A DNA stretch of 64,000 nt from Lachnospiraceae bacterium (GCA_017473115.1 JAFUNC010000002.1:1-64000); one strand, 5' to 3'. Shown: positions 7,344-17,261, counted from the first letter of the stretch. Notes: generated by a model from the letters alone, not told the origin. A program made the numbers and translations.

Positions 7344-9851
7344 TTATTTCTTCTTTTTTAACTTTAATAATTGACAAACAGATTTCAAGGAAGATTGGAA
7401 TTGTCCGTATTCTTCTGCTGTCATTTTAGCAGGAGCGTAAAGTGATTTTTCTACCAATACAAATAAGTGATTGATTTCATCGGTTTGTTCCTGCGTTAAG
7501 TCTAAATGTGCCAGCGCGTCTTTCAGATGTGCACATAACTCATCCGGCAGGGGATTGGGGTTGTCAAAGGCTTTTTTAGCCCGTATTTTTTGACAAAGGC
7601 TTAAATAGTCTTCATACACGATTGCGGCGTAATTTGCGGCCTTTAAGAGTTTCTTGCGCCGATATACGCGGTACAGGCGGTTTCCTGCAAATATAAGTCC
7701 GATAACACCGATGACACAAGCCAGCATAATCAGGAACGGTGTCGCGGATGTTTTAAAGGTAAAAGTGAACATGGACAATTCGTTTTGCTCCAATTCGGTT
7801 TCGTCATAATTCGTCATGTTGTTAACGGGAAGTTCCATAGAGAACAAATTGTCAAACAAACCACCGAAATTGAAGTTGAGCGGTGTCTCATCCATAAAGT
7901 CGGGCGGTGTCATTTCGAAAGGAACGAATCCGTAACCTTCCAAATAGATTTCCACCCAGGCGTGAGCCTGTGCATCCGTAACATCTACGGTAAGGACACC
8001 TTCTTCTGTTACTTGAGTAGGACCCTGGTACCATTCGCTGTAAGGAGCATTTACGGCCTGACCTTCTGACATTACCGATAAGGGAATGCAGTAGCCTTCC
8101 ACATAGCGGGCAGGAATTCCCATGGTTCGTAATAACATGGTTCCGGAAGCGGCAAAGTGTGCGCACACGCCGCGCTTCTGTGCGGTTAAAAAGTATTCTA
8201 CAAAATCCCGTCGGTAGGGTGTGGTACCCGGCGACATGGTATAGTCAAAATCAGCCACAAAATGTTCGTAAACAGCCTGGGCAACGGCCAGACGATAGGC
8301 ATTGATATCTTCCGGGTCTACAGTGGCTTCCGTAAATTCGCCGCTGACAATGCCGGGGAATTCCTGTTCGGAACAGTATTGTTCCAGTGCGGGACGCAAA
8401 TCGTCCGGAATCTGCAGACAAAATTGGTTTACATAAAAATCATAATACTCCGGCAAATCATAAGCGCTTACCGTTTCATCATAATGTCCCATATAAGGGG
8501 TATAAGATACCATTACAGTCTGACTGTCGCTCATTACGCAGTCATCGGAAGAAGAATAGTAAGGATAAAACACCTCATTGCCGGCATCCACGTTGATGAT
8601 TTCCATTTTGCCGGCGGAATCGGTTGCCGGTTTGTATTGTGCATCATATTCAGCAATGACATCTGCTGTCATATACACGGCATTTTCGGAAGAAATCATA
8701 GCAGAAGAAGCAAGGACTTCTTCCGGAAGGGCAGTCATTGCATCCGGCCAGGTACTTAAGTAGGCATGCTCCATCCATTGATTACCGGCATAATGACTTC
8801 CCGTAAAACTTTTCAGGTATACGGTCTTATAAGAATAGGGTGCAAATGTTACGGTCAGGTCTGTTTCGAAGTCGGGGCGGATTGCACTGACGCCACCCAG
8901 TCGTCCGTGATTCAAACCGCCGGTGGAATCATAGCGATCCAATAATCCCGTGAAACCGCTCTGTACAAATGTTTTAACATACTCATCCGTTTTAGCTTTA
9001 ATCGCATTGGTGGGCTGTATGGGCACTTCGGCATAATAAGAATTATAAAAGCCAAAGCCCAGTAATACAGAAAGTAAAGCAGAGAACAGGAGAGTTTGTA
9101 AGGTACCCTTGGCCGTACTCTGATACGTATAAGTTGTGGTATTTTTACGCCGGAAACGTAAATATTCCGGGGTATGTTTTCCTTTTACCTGCATTTTAAA
9201 ATGCCTGCCGGCCTGCTGGATTCCTACGCAAATATATGCGGTTAACAACATCATAAGACAATAAAGAGGAGGTCTTTTTTCGATGTAGAAGGCGATTTCC
9301 AGGAACGGAAACGTAATCAGTATGGTTTCCAAAAGATTCATATATCCGGAAATGGTTACGTTTAAAAGAATTGCCAGAAAAGCACCGACTAAAATCATGG
9401 CAACGGTTACGGTCAGATAACGGTTTTCAATCAACTCCTGTGCTTCTCGCAGGGAAAGTAATTTGAAATAGTCGGAGTACTCTTCGTAAACAATGTTGGT
9501 AACGGCCTGAAAACCACTGTTTGCGTAAGGGTAGTAGCGCACCAGTTCGTACGTAAAGCCGAACAGCAGTGCAAAGTAACCGATATAAAAGACGATTTTA
9601 TTAATATAGAGGAAAGATGCCACAAGCGAGAGAATCAGGAATGCAAGGGTGACCGCCGTGGAGTTAAAAGGAATATCAAAGGCTTTTATCACGCCCACGA
9701 TGGAACCGTAGCACGCCAAAAACACCATCAGTCCGCGGAACAGACAGATGAGAAAACGGTTCAACCCGTCCTGATTGTGGATGGCACCCACATAGAGACC
9801 GGTTTGCGCCAGTTCTTTGGTTTTATTTCTTTTTTCAAAGAAAGGAAACAT
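7344..9851 (-). CDS. Membrane transglutaminase-like (TgpA-type) protein
   Basis: An 835-residue protein with a polytopic N-terminal region (about six membrane segments within residues 25-200), a large extracytoplasmic part with a transglutaminase-like domain, a late membrane segment near residue 700 and a cytoplasmic tail. The catalytic Cys is visible in RGVCAHFAASG (about residue 563), with the downstream HAWVEIYLEGYGFVPF segment giving the His; the Asp is likely nearby. It is the last gene of a moxR-DUF58-transglutaminase operon, a common bacterial triad thought to act on envelope proteins or peptides. Its ribosome binding site overlaps the stop of the DUF58 gene. The substrate is not known. 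Confidence 0.9.
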   Translation of the reverse strand: MFPFFEKRNKTKELAQTGLYVGAIHNQDGLNRFLICLFRGLMVFLACYGSIVGVIKAFDIPFNSTAVTLAFLILSLVASFLYINKIVFYIGYFALLFGFTYELVRYYPYANSGFQAVTNIVYEEYSDYFKLLSLREAQELIENRYLTVTVAMILVGAFLAILLNVTISGYMNLLETILITFPFLEIAFYIEKRPPLYCLMMLLTAYICVGIQQAGRHFKMQVKGKHTPEYLRFRRKNTTTYTYQSTAKGTLQTLLFSALLSVLLGFGFYNSYYAEVPIQPTNAIKAKTDEYVKTFVQSGFTGLLDRYDSTGGLNHGRLGGVSAIRPDFETDLTVTFAPYSYKTVYLKSFTGSHYAGNQWMEHAYLSTWPDAMTALPEEVLASSAMISSENAVYMTADVIAEYDAQYKPATDSAGKMEIINVDAGNEVFYPYYSSSDDCVMSDSQTVMVSYTPYMGHYDETVSAYDLPEYYDFYVNQFCLQIPDDLRPALEQYCSEQEFPGIVSGEFTEATVDPEDINAYRLAVAQAVYEHFVADFDYTMSPGTTPYRRDFVEYFLTAQKRGVCAHFAASGTMLLRTMGIPARYVEGYCIPLSVMSEGQAVNAPYSEWYQGPTQVTEEGVLTVDVTDAQAHAWVEIYLEGYGFVPFEMTPPDFMDETPLNFNFGGLFDNLFSMELPVNNMTNYDETELEQNELSMFTFTFKTSATPFLIMLACVIGVIGLIFAGNRLYRVYRRKKLLKAANYAAIVYEDYLSLCQKIRAKKAFDNPNPLPDELCAHLKDALAHLDLTQEQTDEINHLFVLVEKSLYAPAKMTAEEYGQFQSSLKSVCQLLKLKKKK

Positions 9852-9860
9852 GGCATACTC

Positions 9861-10889
9861 CTATCCGATAATGGTTTCGCTGTCCAGTCTTTTCAGACCG
9901 GTTCCGCAAATTTGCAGAATGACTGCGGATTTCTGGGCAGAGGCAAAGTAGGCTTCTTTGGCCTCATCAACGCCGTCATATAAAGGCATATAAAAGAAGT
10001 GAATCAACACTTCCGTAATTTGACTTTCTTCCGTAATTAAAAAATAAGAAAAATCACAGGCTGCTGCATTGTATAAGCAGACTTCAAACCGTTCTTCCCT
10101 TTTCCAGAGTTGCTCCATGACGGAGCGAAGTACAATGGCGGTATCCTGAATCTGTTCCCGGTTGCACTCCGGTAAAACCACAAGAGAAAGTATGGTGGTA
10201 TGCGCCATTTCTTTTACCAAAAGGTCATCCAGTTTCGCGGATAACTTCCAGTGAATGCGCTGTAAACGGTCGCCGGGACGATATTCGCGGATTTCTTTGA
10301 TGTCAGATGATAAATTGCCTTTGTGGTCGGATTCCGTAAACTCCTCCATACCGTCCGTTACCGGTGCGGTGGAAGGGATTTGAACGGAGCAGGTGGCAGG
10401 CAAAACCGGTACCTGTACCTTCTGTTCCAAAGGAATTTCTTTGGTTAGAAAATGTAAGTAGTCCGACACATAGAGCGCCCGGGCTTCCAAAGATAACATA
10501 CCGCAATAAGCGGTGTCTACCGGGATGCGGATGGTATTGGTCCGCCTTGGCAGGATGGGAAGCGATAATTTATGCGTCGTATTGTTCGGTTTATAGAAGT
10601 TCTGCAACGTAAAAGCAAATATGCAGGTAAACAGCGGAAAAAATGAATCGTTTCGGCATTCCAATACAATGGGGACGGTGTTGCCGTTCTCCACTGCGGA
10701 CACTTCGCTGTAAACCCGGACGGTACACTTGGACGTTGCCAGATGAAAAAGCCAAATGCTTAAGCAGGGCAGGATAATCAAAAGGAAAAGAAGCATCAAA
10801 AGAAAGGGCTGCTGAAAAATTACAATGCAGGCCCAGAGGATGAGAATCCCCAACAAATATCCGATTATTTGAAACCAATGCTTCTTCAA
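9861..10889 (-). CDS. DUF58 domain protein
   Basis: A 342-residue protein with two N-terminal membrane segments (about residues 8-45) and a DUF58 domain. The family signature is visible as EYRPGDRLQRIHWKLSAK around residues 205-222. It uses a TTG start with AAAGGGAAG 6 bp upstream. It lies between the MoxR ATPase and the transglutaminase protein on the same strand, with short gaps of 28 and 9 bp, so the three genes are almost certainly co-transcribed and probably act together at the membrane. DUF58 proteins often have a vWA-like fold, but the molecular role is unproven. Confidence 0.9.
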   Translation of the reverse strand: MKKHWFQIIGYLLGILILWACIVIFQQPFLLMLLFLLIILPCLSIWLFHLATSKCTVRVYSEVSAVENGNTVPIVLECRNDSFFPLFTCIFAFTLQNFYKPNNTTHKLSLPILPRRTNTIRIPVDTAYCGMLSLEARALYVSDYLHFLTKEIPLEQKVQVPVLPATCSVQIPSTAPVTDGMEEFTESDHKGNLSSDIKEIREYRPGDRLQRIHWKLSAKLDDLLVKEMAHTTILSLVVLPECNREQIQDTAIVLRSVMEQLWKREERFEVCLYNAAACDFSYFLITEESQITEVLIHFFYMPLYDGVDEAKEAYFASAQKSAVILQICGTGLKRLDSETIIG

Positions 10890-10917
10890 GGTATACTTCC
10901 CTTTCTGCTGTCAAAAA

Positions 10918-11862
10918 TTATTTATCCTTCGGGAGCGGTACGCTTTCAAAGGCCTGTTTTAAGGCATCGCTTACGGAAATACCGCCGGCTTTGGCTTTGG
11001 TGGATAAAATAACGCGGTGGTTGGCCACATATTCAAAGACATCGCGGAAATCTTCGGGCACAACATAATCACGCTCATTATAAAAGGCATGCGCCTTGGC
11101 CATTTTCATAAGGGCAATACTGCCGCGGGGACTTAAGCCCAAGGCAAAAAGATTCGGATTTCTGGTGGCTTCCGTTAAGGAAACGGCATATTCGTATAAA
11201 CCTTCGGAAACATGGATGTTTGCAACCGCATTCTGGAAGAAAAGCAGGTCGTCCTGTTCTACAGCCGAAGTTAAGTTACGGATAACGTCATGAGAATCTC
11301 CCTTTAGAATTTCAATGGCACTTTCGTGGTTGGGATAGCCCATGGAGAGTCTGATCATAAAACGGTCTAACTGGGAATCCGGTAACTTCTGGGTTCCGGA
11401 AGCGCCGATTGGATTCTGGGTTGCAATGACAAAAAACGGTTTGGGTAAATCTCTGGTAACACCGTCTACCGTAGCATGTCCTTCTTCCATTACTTCCAGA
11501 AGCGCAGACTGGGTTTTGGGCGATGTTCGGTTGATTTCATCCGCCAAAAACAGATTGGTATAAATGGCACCTTCGTGGAAACTAAAGTTTCCGGTGTTTT
11601 TATCGTACATATTAAAACCGGTCAAATCACTGGGGAGTACGTCCGGTGTAAACTGTACTCTTTTATAATCCAAAGCCAGAACCTTTGCCAATGCGGTAAC
11701 CAGGGTGGTTTTGCCAACGCCCGGAATGTCTTCCAGCAGAACGTGTCCGCCGGCAAGAAGCGCACAGATTACGGCATCAATGACATCATCCTTGCCGTGA
11801 ATGGCTTTGCGGATGGAATTTTTGATAACGGTGGTTTTGGAAATTTTATATACTTCAGGCAT
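10918..11862 (-). CDS. MoxR family AAA+ ATPase
   Basis: A 314-residue AAA+ ATPase. Walker A is GVGKTT (residues 48-53) and Walker B is LFLADE (DE at 108-109); sensor 1 follows as VIATQNP. MoxR ATPases act as chaperone-like ATPases, usually with DUF58 and vWA partners, and this is the first gene of such an operon. The start codon is preceded by AAAGGAAA. The roughly 200 bp between it and the divergent GGDEF/EAL gene must contain its promoter, but I could not fix convincing -35/-10 boxes on this strand. Confidence 0.95.
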   Translation of the reverse strand: MPEVYKISKTTVIKNSIRKAIHGKDDVIDAVICALLAGGHVLLEDIPGVGKTTLVTALAKVLALDYKRVQFTPDVLPSDLTGFNMYDKNTGNFSFHEGAIYTNLFLADEINRTSPKTQSALLEVMEEGHATVDGVTRDLPKPFFVIATQNPIGASGTQKLPDSQLDRFMIRLSMGYPNHESAIEILKGDSHDVIRNLTSAVEQDDLLFFQNAVANIHVSEGLYEYAVSLTEATRNPNLFALGLSPRGSIALMKMAKAHAFYNERDYVVPEDFRDVFEYVANHRVILSTKAKAGGISVSDALKQAFESVPLPKDK

Positions 11863-12002
11863 AATAGGTTTCCTTTCTTCACTTTTACAGATTTTACACT
11901 ATTGATATAATACTATTTTTTTCCTGTTTCTGCAATGTTAAACAGTAGTGTGAAGGGAATATTTTATGGCGGTTTCCGATATGGAAGAAAAATGTAAAAT
12001 GG

Positions 12003-12031
12003 TTGTTTGGTTTTACTTTCTGTGATATACT
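12003..12031 (+). promoter_or_regulatory. Promoter of the GGDEF/EAL-queH unit
   Basis: TTGTTT (12003-12008), a 17 bp spacer and TATACT (12026-12031), 32 bp before the start codon. Confidence 0.5.
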
Positions 12032-12063
12032 TTTAACAAGTATGCGCAGAAGGAGGCGGCAAG

Positions 12064-14442
12064 ATGAATTCCAATCGAAAAATCAATACGGTTACGGCTA
12101 AAATTTTGACCACCGGTCTTGTAATCCTTCTGGGATGTTTGCTGGCATGCGGTATTCATTTGTTTATTGTGGGTAAAATCTGTGAGCGGAATGCGGAAGA
12201 AAACCTGATGGGACATATGCAGGTGGCCCTGGAAGTGATTAACAGTGATGTTGAAACACAGAAGGAAGTGACGCAGGCCTGTGCAGATGCGATTACTTAT
12301 AATAAGTACAACAGAGATGTGGTTTCCATTATGTGGGAATATATGAAAGAGTATGAGGGGTATGAATTTTATCTTGCGACGCCTGAGGGGATTACCTATT
12401 ATGCCAATGGCGTAAAAGAGCGGGATGGTGCGTATGAAACCTTATCGACCATACATAATTATGAATATACCAACGGGTTTATCTGCATTACCCAGGAAGG
12501 GCATAATGTAAAAGGCGAACATATTTCCTATTGGGTAGGCATCCAACGTGTTGAACTGGATGGTTATGACGCGCCCTGCCTTTTAATGAGCAGAAGACAA
12601 AACCAGGATATTTTTGATGATGAGTGTTTTACGTATTTAAGCAATTTAGGTGTGTGCAGTATCATTACCAAAGAGGGTATGGTAGTGACGGCAGATGAGA
12701 ATTATGTGCGCGAGTTGGGACTGAGTCATGCCTATTTTGATGAATTGACGGAATACAGTAACGGAAGTGATCACAGCCATAACCAGATTAACAAAATGCA
12801 AATCTCCCTTTCCACCGCAACGGAAGGTGATATTGAATTTTATTCCGACGACGGAAGAAATGTTTTGGTGGCATACAAGGAAATAAGAGGAACCAGGGAC
12901 CGTTTTCTGACGGTTATGTTTCATGAAGATATTCTTTACGATATGGTACAACCTGTGCTGTTGCGCAGTTTTATACTTTGGGTGATTATCCTGGTGATTA
13001 TGATGCTGACAATCGGTTTCGTATGGTCTCAGGCAAGAAGTTCCCAGAAAAACGTAGAGCGTCTGGCATTCAGCGATGAAGTGACGGGCGGAAGGAATTT
13101 GAACTATTTCCGTCAGAAGGCGGCGGAAATCATCAATCAAAACAGAGAAACTCCGTTTTTGATTTATCGATTTGATATTTTAAATTTCCGATACATCAAT
13201 GAAGCATACGGACACAAGAAGGCGGACGCCGTACTAAAAGCCTGCGTCCAGGAGTTCGGACGGATTTATTCCCGAAACGAATTGTGTGTCCGCATTAATT
13301 CCGACCATTTTATGGCATTGGTTATCAATGATGCGGAACATAAAACCAAATATTCGGCGTATACGAAGGCGGTGGGTGAGTGCGCAAGACTGAACGAAGT
13401 GCGTTATCCGATCCGTTTACGTATGGGTATTTATCAGGTGCGTAAGGATGATTACGACATTGATATTATGATTGACCATGCCAATGCGGCAAGAAAATCA
13501 CTGACCGGAAATGAGAAGGTACTGGAAGCCGTTTATTCTGAAAAAATTGTATCCAACATGAAAAAGGTGGATGCGATTGAGTCCCAGATGCAGTCTGCCA
13601 TTATCAATGATGAATTTAAAATCTTTTTACAGCCTAAGTGGGATATCGTAAATGATTGTCTCGTTGGTGCGGAGGCACTGGTACGTTGGATTAAGAAAGA
13701 CGGTTCCATGGTGTATCCGTCAGATTTTATTCCTTTGTTTGAATCCAACGGTTTTATTGAAAAACTGGATTTTCACATGTTGGAGATGTTATGTAAACGA
13801 ATTCATGATATTGAAACAGAAGGAATCTATAAAATTGTCCCGATTTCAGTGAATCAGTCCCGTATTCTGATTAACAATCCGGACTATATCAAAAATGTGG
13901 AAAAAGTGATTTCCAGATACGAAACCAATGTGAAAAATTTGGAGATTGAGATTACGGAAACCGTGTTCTTTGACGAGAAGAGCAAGATGATTGAAGTGGT
14001 AAACCAGTTAAAAGCATTGGGCTTAAATCTTGCCATGGATGATTTCGGTTCCGGTTATTCGTCCCTGAATATTTTAAGGGATATTCCTTTCGATATTCTG
14101 AAAATTGACCGAGAATTCGTAAGTGAATCCGTTGCATCCCAGTCTTCCATTATAATTATGCAGAAGATTATTGAAATGGCGCAGGGATTGAATATTAAGG
14201 TCATCTGCGAAGGTGTAGAAACCAAAGAGCAGATTGACACTTTGCGGGAATTGGGTTGTACCATGGTGCAGGGTTATTATTACGACAAGCCGATTCCGAT
14301 GGATGATTTTCTGGAAAAATATTGCCGTACGGATGTGGTGTGTAAGGAAGAAAAACCGGAAGTTTCAGAAGAAGTTGTTGCGGAAGGTAATATTGAAACT
14401 TCGGAAGAAAAGGTTTCGGAAGAGAAGGCTGAGGAAGTATAG
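12064..14442 (+). CDS. Membrane GGDEF-EAL protein, probable c-di-GMP phosphodiesterase
   Basis: A 792-residue protein: membrane segment about 15-37, an extracytoplasmic sensor region about 40-295, a second membrane segment about 300-322, a GGDEF domain about 335-490 and an EAL domain about 500-760, then a Glu-rich tail. The GGDEF active-site motif is replaced by NSDHF, so cyclase activity is unlikely. The EAL domain keeps EALVRW, VNQSR, EITE, DDFGSGYSSL, LKID, CEGVE and VQGYY, so it should hydrolyse c-di-GMP. AGGAGG precedes the start. The gene ends two bases before queH and may be translationally linked to it. The signal sensed outside the cell is unknown. Confidence 0.9.
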   Translation: MNSNRKINTVTAKILTTGLVILLGCLLACGIHLFIVGKICERNAEENLMGHMQVALEVINSDVETQKEVTQACADAITYNKYNRDVVSIMWEYMKEYEGYEFYLATPEGITYYANGVKERDGAYETLSTIHNYEYTNGFICITQEGHNVKGEHISYWVGIQRVELDGYDAPCLLMSRRQNQDIFDDECFTYLSNLGVCSIITKEGMVVTADENYVRELGLSHAYFDELTEYSNGSDHSHNQINKMQISLSTATEGDIEFYSDDGRNVLVAYKEIRGTRDRFLTVMFHEDILYDMVQPVLLRSFILWVIILVIMMLTIGFVWSQARSSQKNVERLAFSDEVTGGRNLNYFRQKAAEIINQNRETPFLIYRFDILNFRYINEAYGHKKADAVLKACVQEFGRIYSRNELCVRINSDHFMALVINDAEHKTKYSAYTKAVGECARLNEVRYPIRLRMGIYQVRKDDYDIDIMIDHANAARKSLTGNEKVLEAVYSEKIVSNMKKVDAIESQMQSAIINDEFKIFLQPKWDIVNDCLVGAEALVRWIKKDGSMVYPSDFIPLFESNGFIEKLDFHMLEMLCKRIHDIETEGIYKIVPISVNQSRILINNPDYIKNVEKVISRYETNVKNLEIEITETVFFDEKSKMIEVVNQLKALGLNLAMDDFGSGYSSLNILRDIPFDILKIDREFVSESVASQSSIIIMQKIIEMAQGLNIKVICEGVETKEQIDTLRELGCTMVQGYYYDKPIPMDDFLEKYCRTDVVCKEEKPEVSEEVVAEGNIETSEEKVSEEKAEEV

Positions 14443-14444
14443 TT

Positions 14445-15074
14445 ATGAATTATCAGTCAGAACTTGAAAAAATACTTGCGAAAGACAGTGAACAGGGGAA
14501 AACGGTGTTGCTACACAGTTGTTGTGCGCCCTGCAGCAGTTATGTGCTGACCTATTTGCGACAATATTTTAGGGTGACGGTTTTTTATTTTAACCCCAAT
14601 ATTACTGCGGATACGGAGTATTATAAAAGGGTGGAGGAGCAGAAACGTCTGATTGCCCGTTTGAACGAAGATCGCGAGGGATATGCGATTGAGTGTATCG
14701 AGGGCGATTATGAGCCGGCAAGTTTTTTGGAACTCGTAAAAGGATACGAAGATTGTCCGGAAGGCGGAGAGCGGTGTAAGTTGTGTTTCCGCCAGCGTTT
14801 AGAGGCGACGGCTTTACTTGCAAAGGCACAGGAATTTGATTATTTTGCAACTACACTAACGGTGAGCCCCTTGAAAAATGCAACGGTTTTAAACGAATTG
14901 GGACTTGCTTTGGCAGAGGAATATGATGTATCTTATCTGGTGTCGGATTTTAAGAAGAAGGACGGATACAAGACAAGCATAGAGTTGTCAAAGAAATACG
15001 ATTTATATCGGCAGGATTACTGCGGCTGTGCTTTTTCCAAGGCGGAAAGAGAGCGGCAGAAAAAAGCAGATTAA
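14445..15074 (+). CDS. queH: Epoxyqueuosine reductase QueH
   Basis: A 209-residue protein of the QueH (formerly DUF208) family, which carries out the last step of tRNA queuosine synthesis, reducing epoxyqueuosine to queuosine, as an alternative to QueG. The iron-sulfur and catalytic Cys motifs are visible: HSCCAPC at residues 24-30, a CPEGGERCKLC segment in the middle and DYCGCAFS near the C-terminus. The start lies 2 bp after the stop of the GGDEF/EAL gene, so the two are co-transcribed, although no functional link is obvious. No other queuosine gene is in the window. Confidence 0.92.
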   Translation: MNYQSELEKILAKDSEQGKTVLLHSCCAPCSSYVLTYLRQYFRVTVFYFNPNITADTEYYKRVEEQKRLIARLNEDREGYAIECIEGDYEPASFLELVKGYEDCPEGGERCKLCFRQRLEATALLAKAQEFDYFATTLTVSPLKNATVLNELGLALAEEYDVSYLVSDFKKKDGYKTSIELSKKYDLYRQDYCGCAFSKAERERQKKAD

Positions 15075-15150
15075 GTATTATTGGGTGATTCGTTGCTTTT
15101 ATAAAATGTAAAAATGACCGCTGAGGCGGAAACGGAGGAATAGAGTAATA

Positions 15151-16917
15151 ATGAAGAAGTTTTTGGATTTATTGTCAAACGAAGTAGGCAATGCCTTTGA
15201 ACAGGCGGGCTATGAGAAGGAATTAGGAAGAGTTACCATCTCCAACAGACCGGACCTGTGCGAATACCAGTGTAATGGCGCGATGGCAGGGGCAAAGAAA
15301 TACAAAAAAGCACCTGTAATGATTGCGAATGAAGTGGCGGAATATTTAAAGAATTCGGAAGTATTTGAGAAAGCAGAAGTAGTACCGCCCGGATTCTTAA
15401 ACTTAAATGTAAGCGGTGAAATGATTCAGAAGTACTTAAATGAAATGGCTTCGGAAGCAAAGTTTGGTGTGGAAGCACCTGCACAGCCTAAGAAGATTAT
15501 GATTGATTACGGCGGACCTAACGTTGCAAAGCCTCTTCACGTAGGACATTTGCGTTCTGCGGTTATCGGTGAAAGTATTAAGCGTATTGCAAGATATATG
15601 GGACACGATGTGACCGGCGATATCCATTTGGGCGATTGGGGCTTACAGATGGGTCTTATCATTACCGAGTTAAAATTACGTCAGCCGGATTTGGTTTATT
15701 TTGATGAAAGTTTCGAAGGAGAGTATCCTGCGGAAGCACCTTTCACTATCTCGGAATTGGAAGAAATTTATCCTACCGCAAGCGGTAAGTCGAAAGAAGA
15801 TCCTGCATACAAGGAAGAAGCAATGCAGAACACTTTTAAACTTCAGAATGGTGTGAGAGGATATCGTGCCCTCTGGAAGCATATCTTAAATGTTTCTGTG
15901 ACAGACTTAAAGAAGAACTATGAGAACCTTAACGTGGAATTTGATTTGTGGAAAGGTGAATCTGATGTTCACGATGTGATTCCCGAAATGGTGGATTACA
16001 TGAAGAAGGAAGGTTATGCCCATGAGAGCGAAGGCGCTTTGGTTGTAGACGTTAAAGAAGAGACCGATACCAAAGAAATCCCGCCCTGTATGATTCTGAA
16101 ATCTGACGGCGCGGCGCTTTATAATACCACAGACCTTGCTACCATTATGGTGCGTATGAGAGAGTATAAGCCCGATGAAATCATTTATGTTGTAGATAAG
16201 CGTCAGGACTTGTATTTTGAGCAGGTATTCCGTTGTGCAAGAAAGACCAAATTGGTAGATGAGAATACATCATTGAAGTTCTTGGGATTCGGTACCATGA
16301 ACGGCAAGGACGGCAAGCCTTTTAAAACCCGTCAGGGCAGTGTTATGCGTCTGGAACACCTGATTGCGGATATTAACGAGGAAATGCTTAAAAAGATTCT
16401 TTCCGGCCGTGAAATGGAACGTTCCGAAGCAGAAGAGACCTCTAAGGTGATTGCATTGTCTGCCTTAAAATACGGCGATTTGTCAAACCAGGCAAGCAAG
16501 GACTATGTCTTTGATATTGACCGATTTACTTCTTTTGAAGGTGATACCGGCCCCTATTTGCTTTACACAGTAGTGCGTATTAAGTCTATTTTGAAGCGTT
16601 ATGCGGAGAATGGCGGTTCTCTTGAGAATCTTGTATGCAAGAATTACAGCAATACTTCCGAAAAGAACTTAATGATGCAGTTGGTATTGTTTAACAGCGT
16701 GATGGAAAGTGCTTATGAAGAAACTGCTCCTCATAAAATCTGTGCGTATCTTTACGATTTGGCCAATGCTTTTAACAGTTTTTATCATGAAACAAAGATT
16801 CTTTCCGAAGAAGATGAGGAGAAAAAAGCAGGTTGGATTGCACTTTTAAGCCTTACGAAGGACGTGGCAGAGAATTGTATGGATGTGCTTGGTTTCAGTG
16901 CACCTGAGAGAATGTAG
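15151..16917 (+). CDS. argS: Arginyl-tRNA synthetase
   Basis: A 588-residue class I aminoacyl-tRNA synthetase attaching arginine to tRNA-Arg. The HIGH-type motif reads HVGH starting at residue 130, preceded by GGPNVAKPL. The N-terminal additional domain (residues 1-110) and the C-terminal DALR anticodon-binding region (from about 460) are present. The start has GGAGGAATAGAG upstream. It lies about 75 bp after queH and before a tRNA pair. No T-box is seen in its short leader. Confidence 0.97.
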   Translation: MKKFLDLLSNEVGNAFEQAGYEKELGRVTISNRPDLCEYQCNGAMAGAKKYKKAPVMIANEVAEYLKNSEVFEKAEVVPPGFLNLNVSGEMIQKYLNEMASEAKFGVEAPAQPKKIMIDYGGPNVAKPLHVGHLRSAVIGESIKRIARYMGHDVTGDIHLGDWGLQMGLIITELKLRQPDLVYFDESFEGEYPAEAPFTISELEEIYPTASGKSKEDPAYKEEAMQNTFKLQNGVRGYRALWKHILNVSVTDLKKNYENLNVEFDLWKGESDVHDVIPEMVDYMKKEGYAHESEGALVVDVKEETDTKEIPPCMILKSDGAALYNTTDLATIMVRMREYKPDEIIYVVDKRQDLYFEQVFRCARKTKLVDENTSLKFLGFGTMNGKDGKPFKTRQGSVMRLEHLIADINEEMLKKILSGREMERSEAEETSKVIALSALKYGDLSNQASKDYVFDIDRFTSFEGDTGPYLLYTVVRIKSILKRYAENGGSLENLVCKNYSNTSEKNLMMQLVLFNSVMESAYEETAPHKICAYLYDLANAFNSFYHETKILSEEDEEKKAGWIALLSLTKDVAENCMDVLGFSAPERM

Positions 16918-16992
16918 GGCTTGTGTAAGCACATTAAAGTGGCGGATTATGAAACTTCGATCCGAGAAATGTAAATATTTTGAAAAAAGTGC

Positions 16993-17021
16993 TTGACACT
17001 TTCACGTGTTTTTTGTATATT
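16993..17021 (+). promoter_or_regulatory. Promoter of the tRNA-Val/tRNA-Met operon
   Basis: TTGACA (16993-16998), a 17 bp spacer and TATATT (17016-17021), about 25 bp before the first tRNA. Confidence 0.8.
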
Positions 17022-17046
17022 AATAAGGCAGTCGCAAAAAGGCTAT

Positions 17047-17119
17047 GGGATCTTAGCTCAGCTGGGAGAGCATCTGCCTTACAAGCAGAGGGTCACAGGT
17101 TCGAGCCCTGTAGGTCCCA
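17047..17119 (+). tRNA. tRNA-Val (anticodon TAC)
   Basis: A complete cloverleaf: acceptor GGGATCT pairs with AGGTCCC (one G-T), D arm GCTC/GAGC, anticodon loop CTTACAA, T loop TTCGAGC, discriminator A. CCA is not encoded. It is transcribed with the next tRNA. Confidence 0.95.
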
Positions 17120-17144
17120 CTCATACTTTTTGCGACTATCATAT

Positions 17145-17218
17145 GGCGAGATAGCTCAGTTGGCTAGAGCACACGGTTCATACCCGTGGTGTCGAGGGTT
17201 CGAATCCCCCTCTCGCTA
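17145..17218 (+). tRNA. tRNA-Met (anticodon CAT, elongator type)
   Basis: A complete cloverleaf: acceptor GGCGAGA with TCTCGCT, anticodon loop TTCATAC, T loop TTCGAAT, discriminator A, no encoded CCA. The anticodon stem CACGG/CCGTG lacks the three G-C pairs of initiators, so this is an elongator Met or, less likely, a tRNA-Ile2 with a modified C34. Confidence 0.92.
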
Positions 17219-17258
17219 CGACAAAAAAGAGAATCCATTTGGATTCTCTTTTTTGTCG
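17219..17258 (+). terminator. tRNA operon terminator
   Basis: An 18 bp perfect stem (17219-17236 with 17241-17258) around ATTT, with a TTTTTT run inside the 3' arm. It starts immediately after tRNA-Met. Confidence 0.85.
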
Positions 17259-17261
17259 TAC

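Noticed and set aside
8262-8759. Long plus-strand ORF opposite the transglutaminase gene
   Set aside because: It lies wholly antisense to a well-supported gene, has no ribosome binding site and a composition typical of a shadow frame. Similar antisense frames opposite purL, the MoxR gene, mnmA and others were dropped for the same reason.
12064-14442. Active diguanylate cyclase
   Set aside because: The GGDEF signature is NSDHF; only the EAL motifs are intact.
17146-17218. Initiator tRNA-fMet
   Set aside because: The anticodon stem lacks three consecutive G-C pairs and the acceptor end is paired (G-T) rather than the unpaired C-A of initiators.
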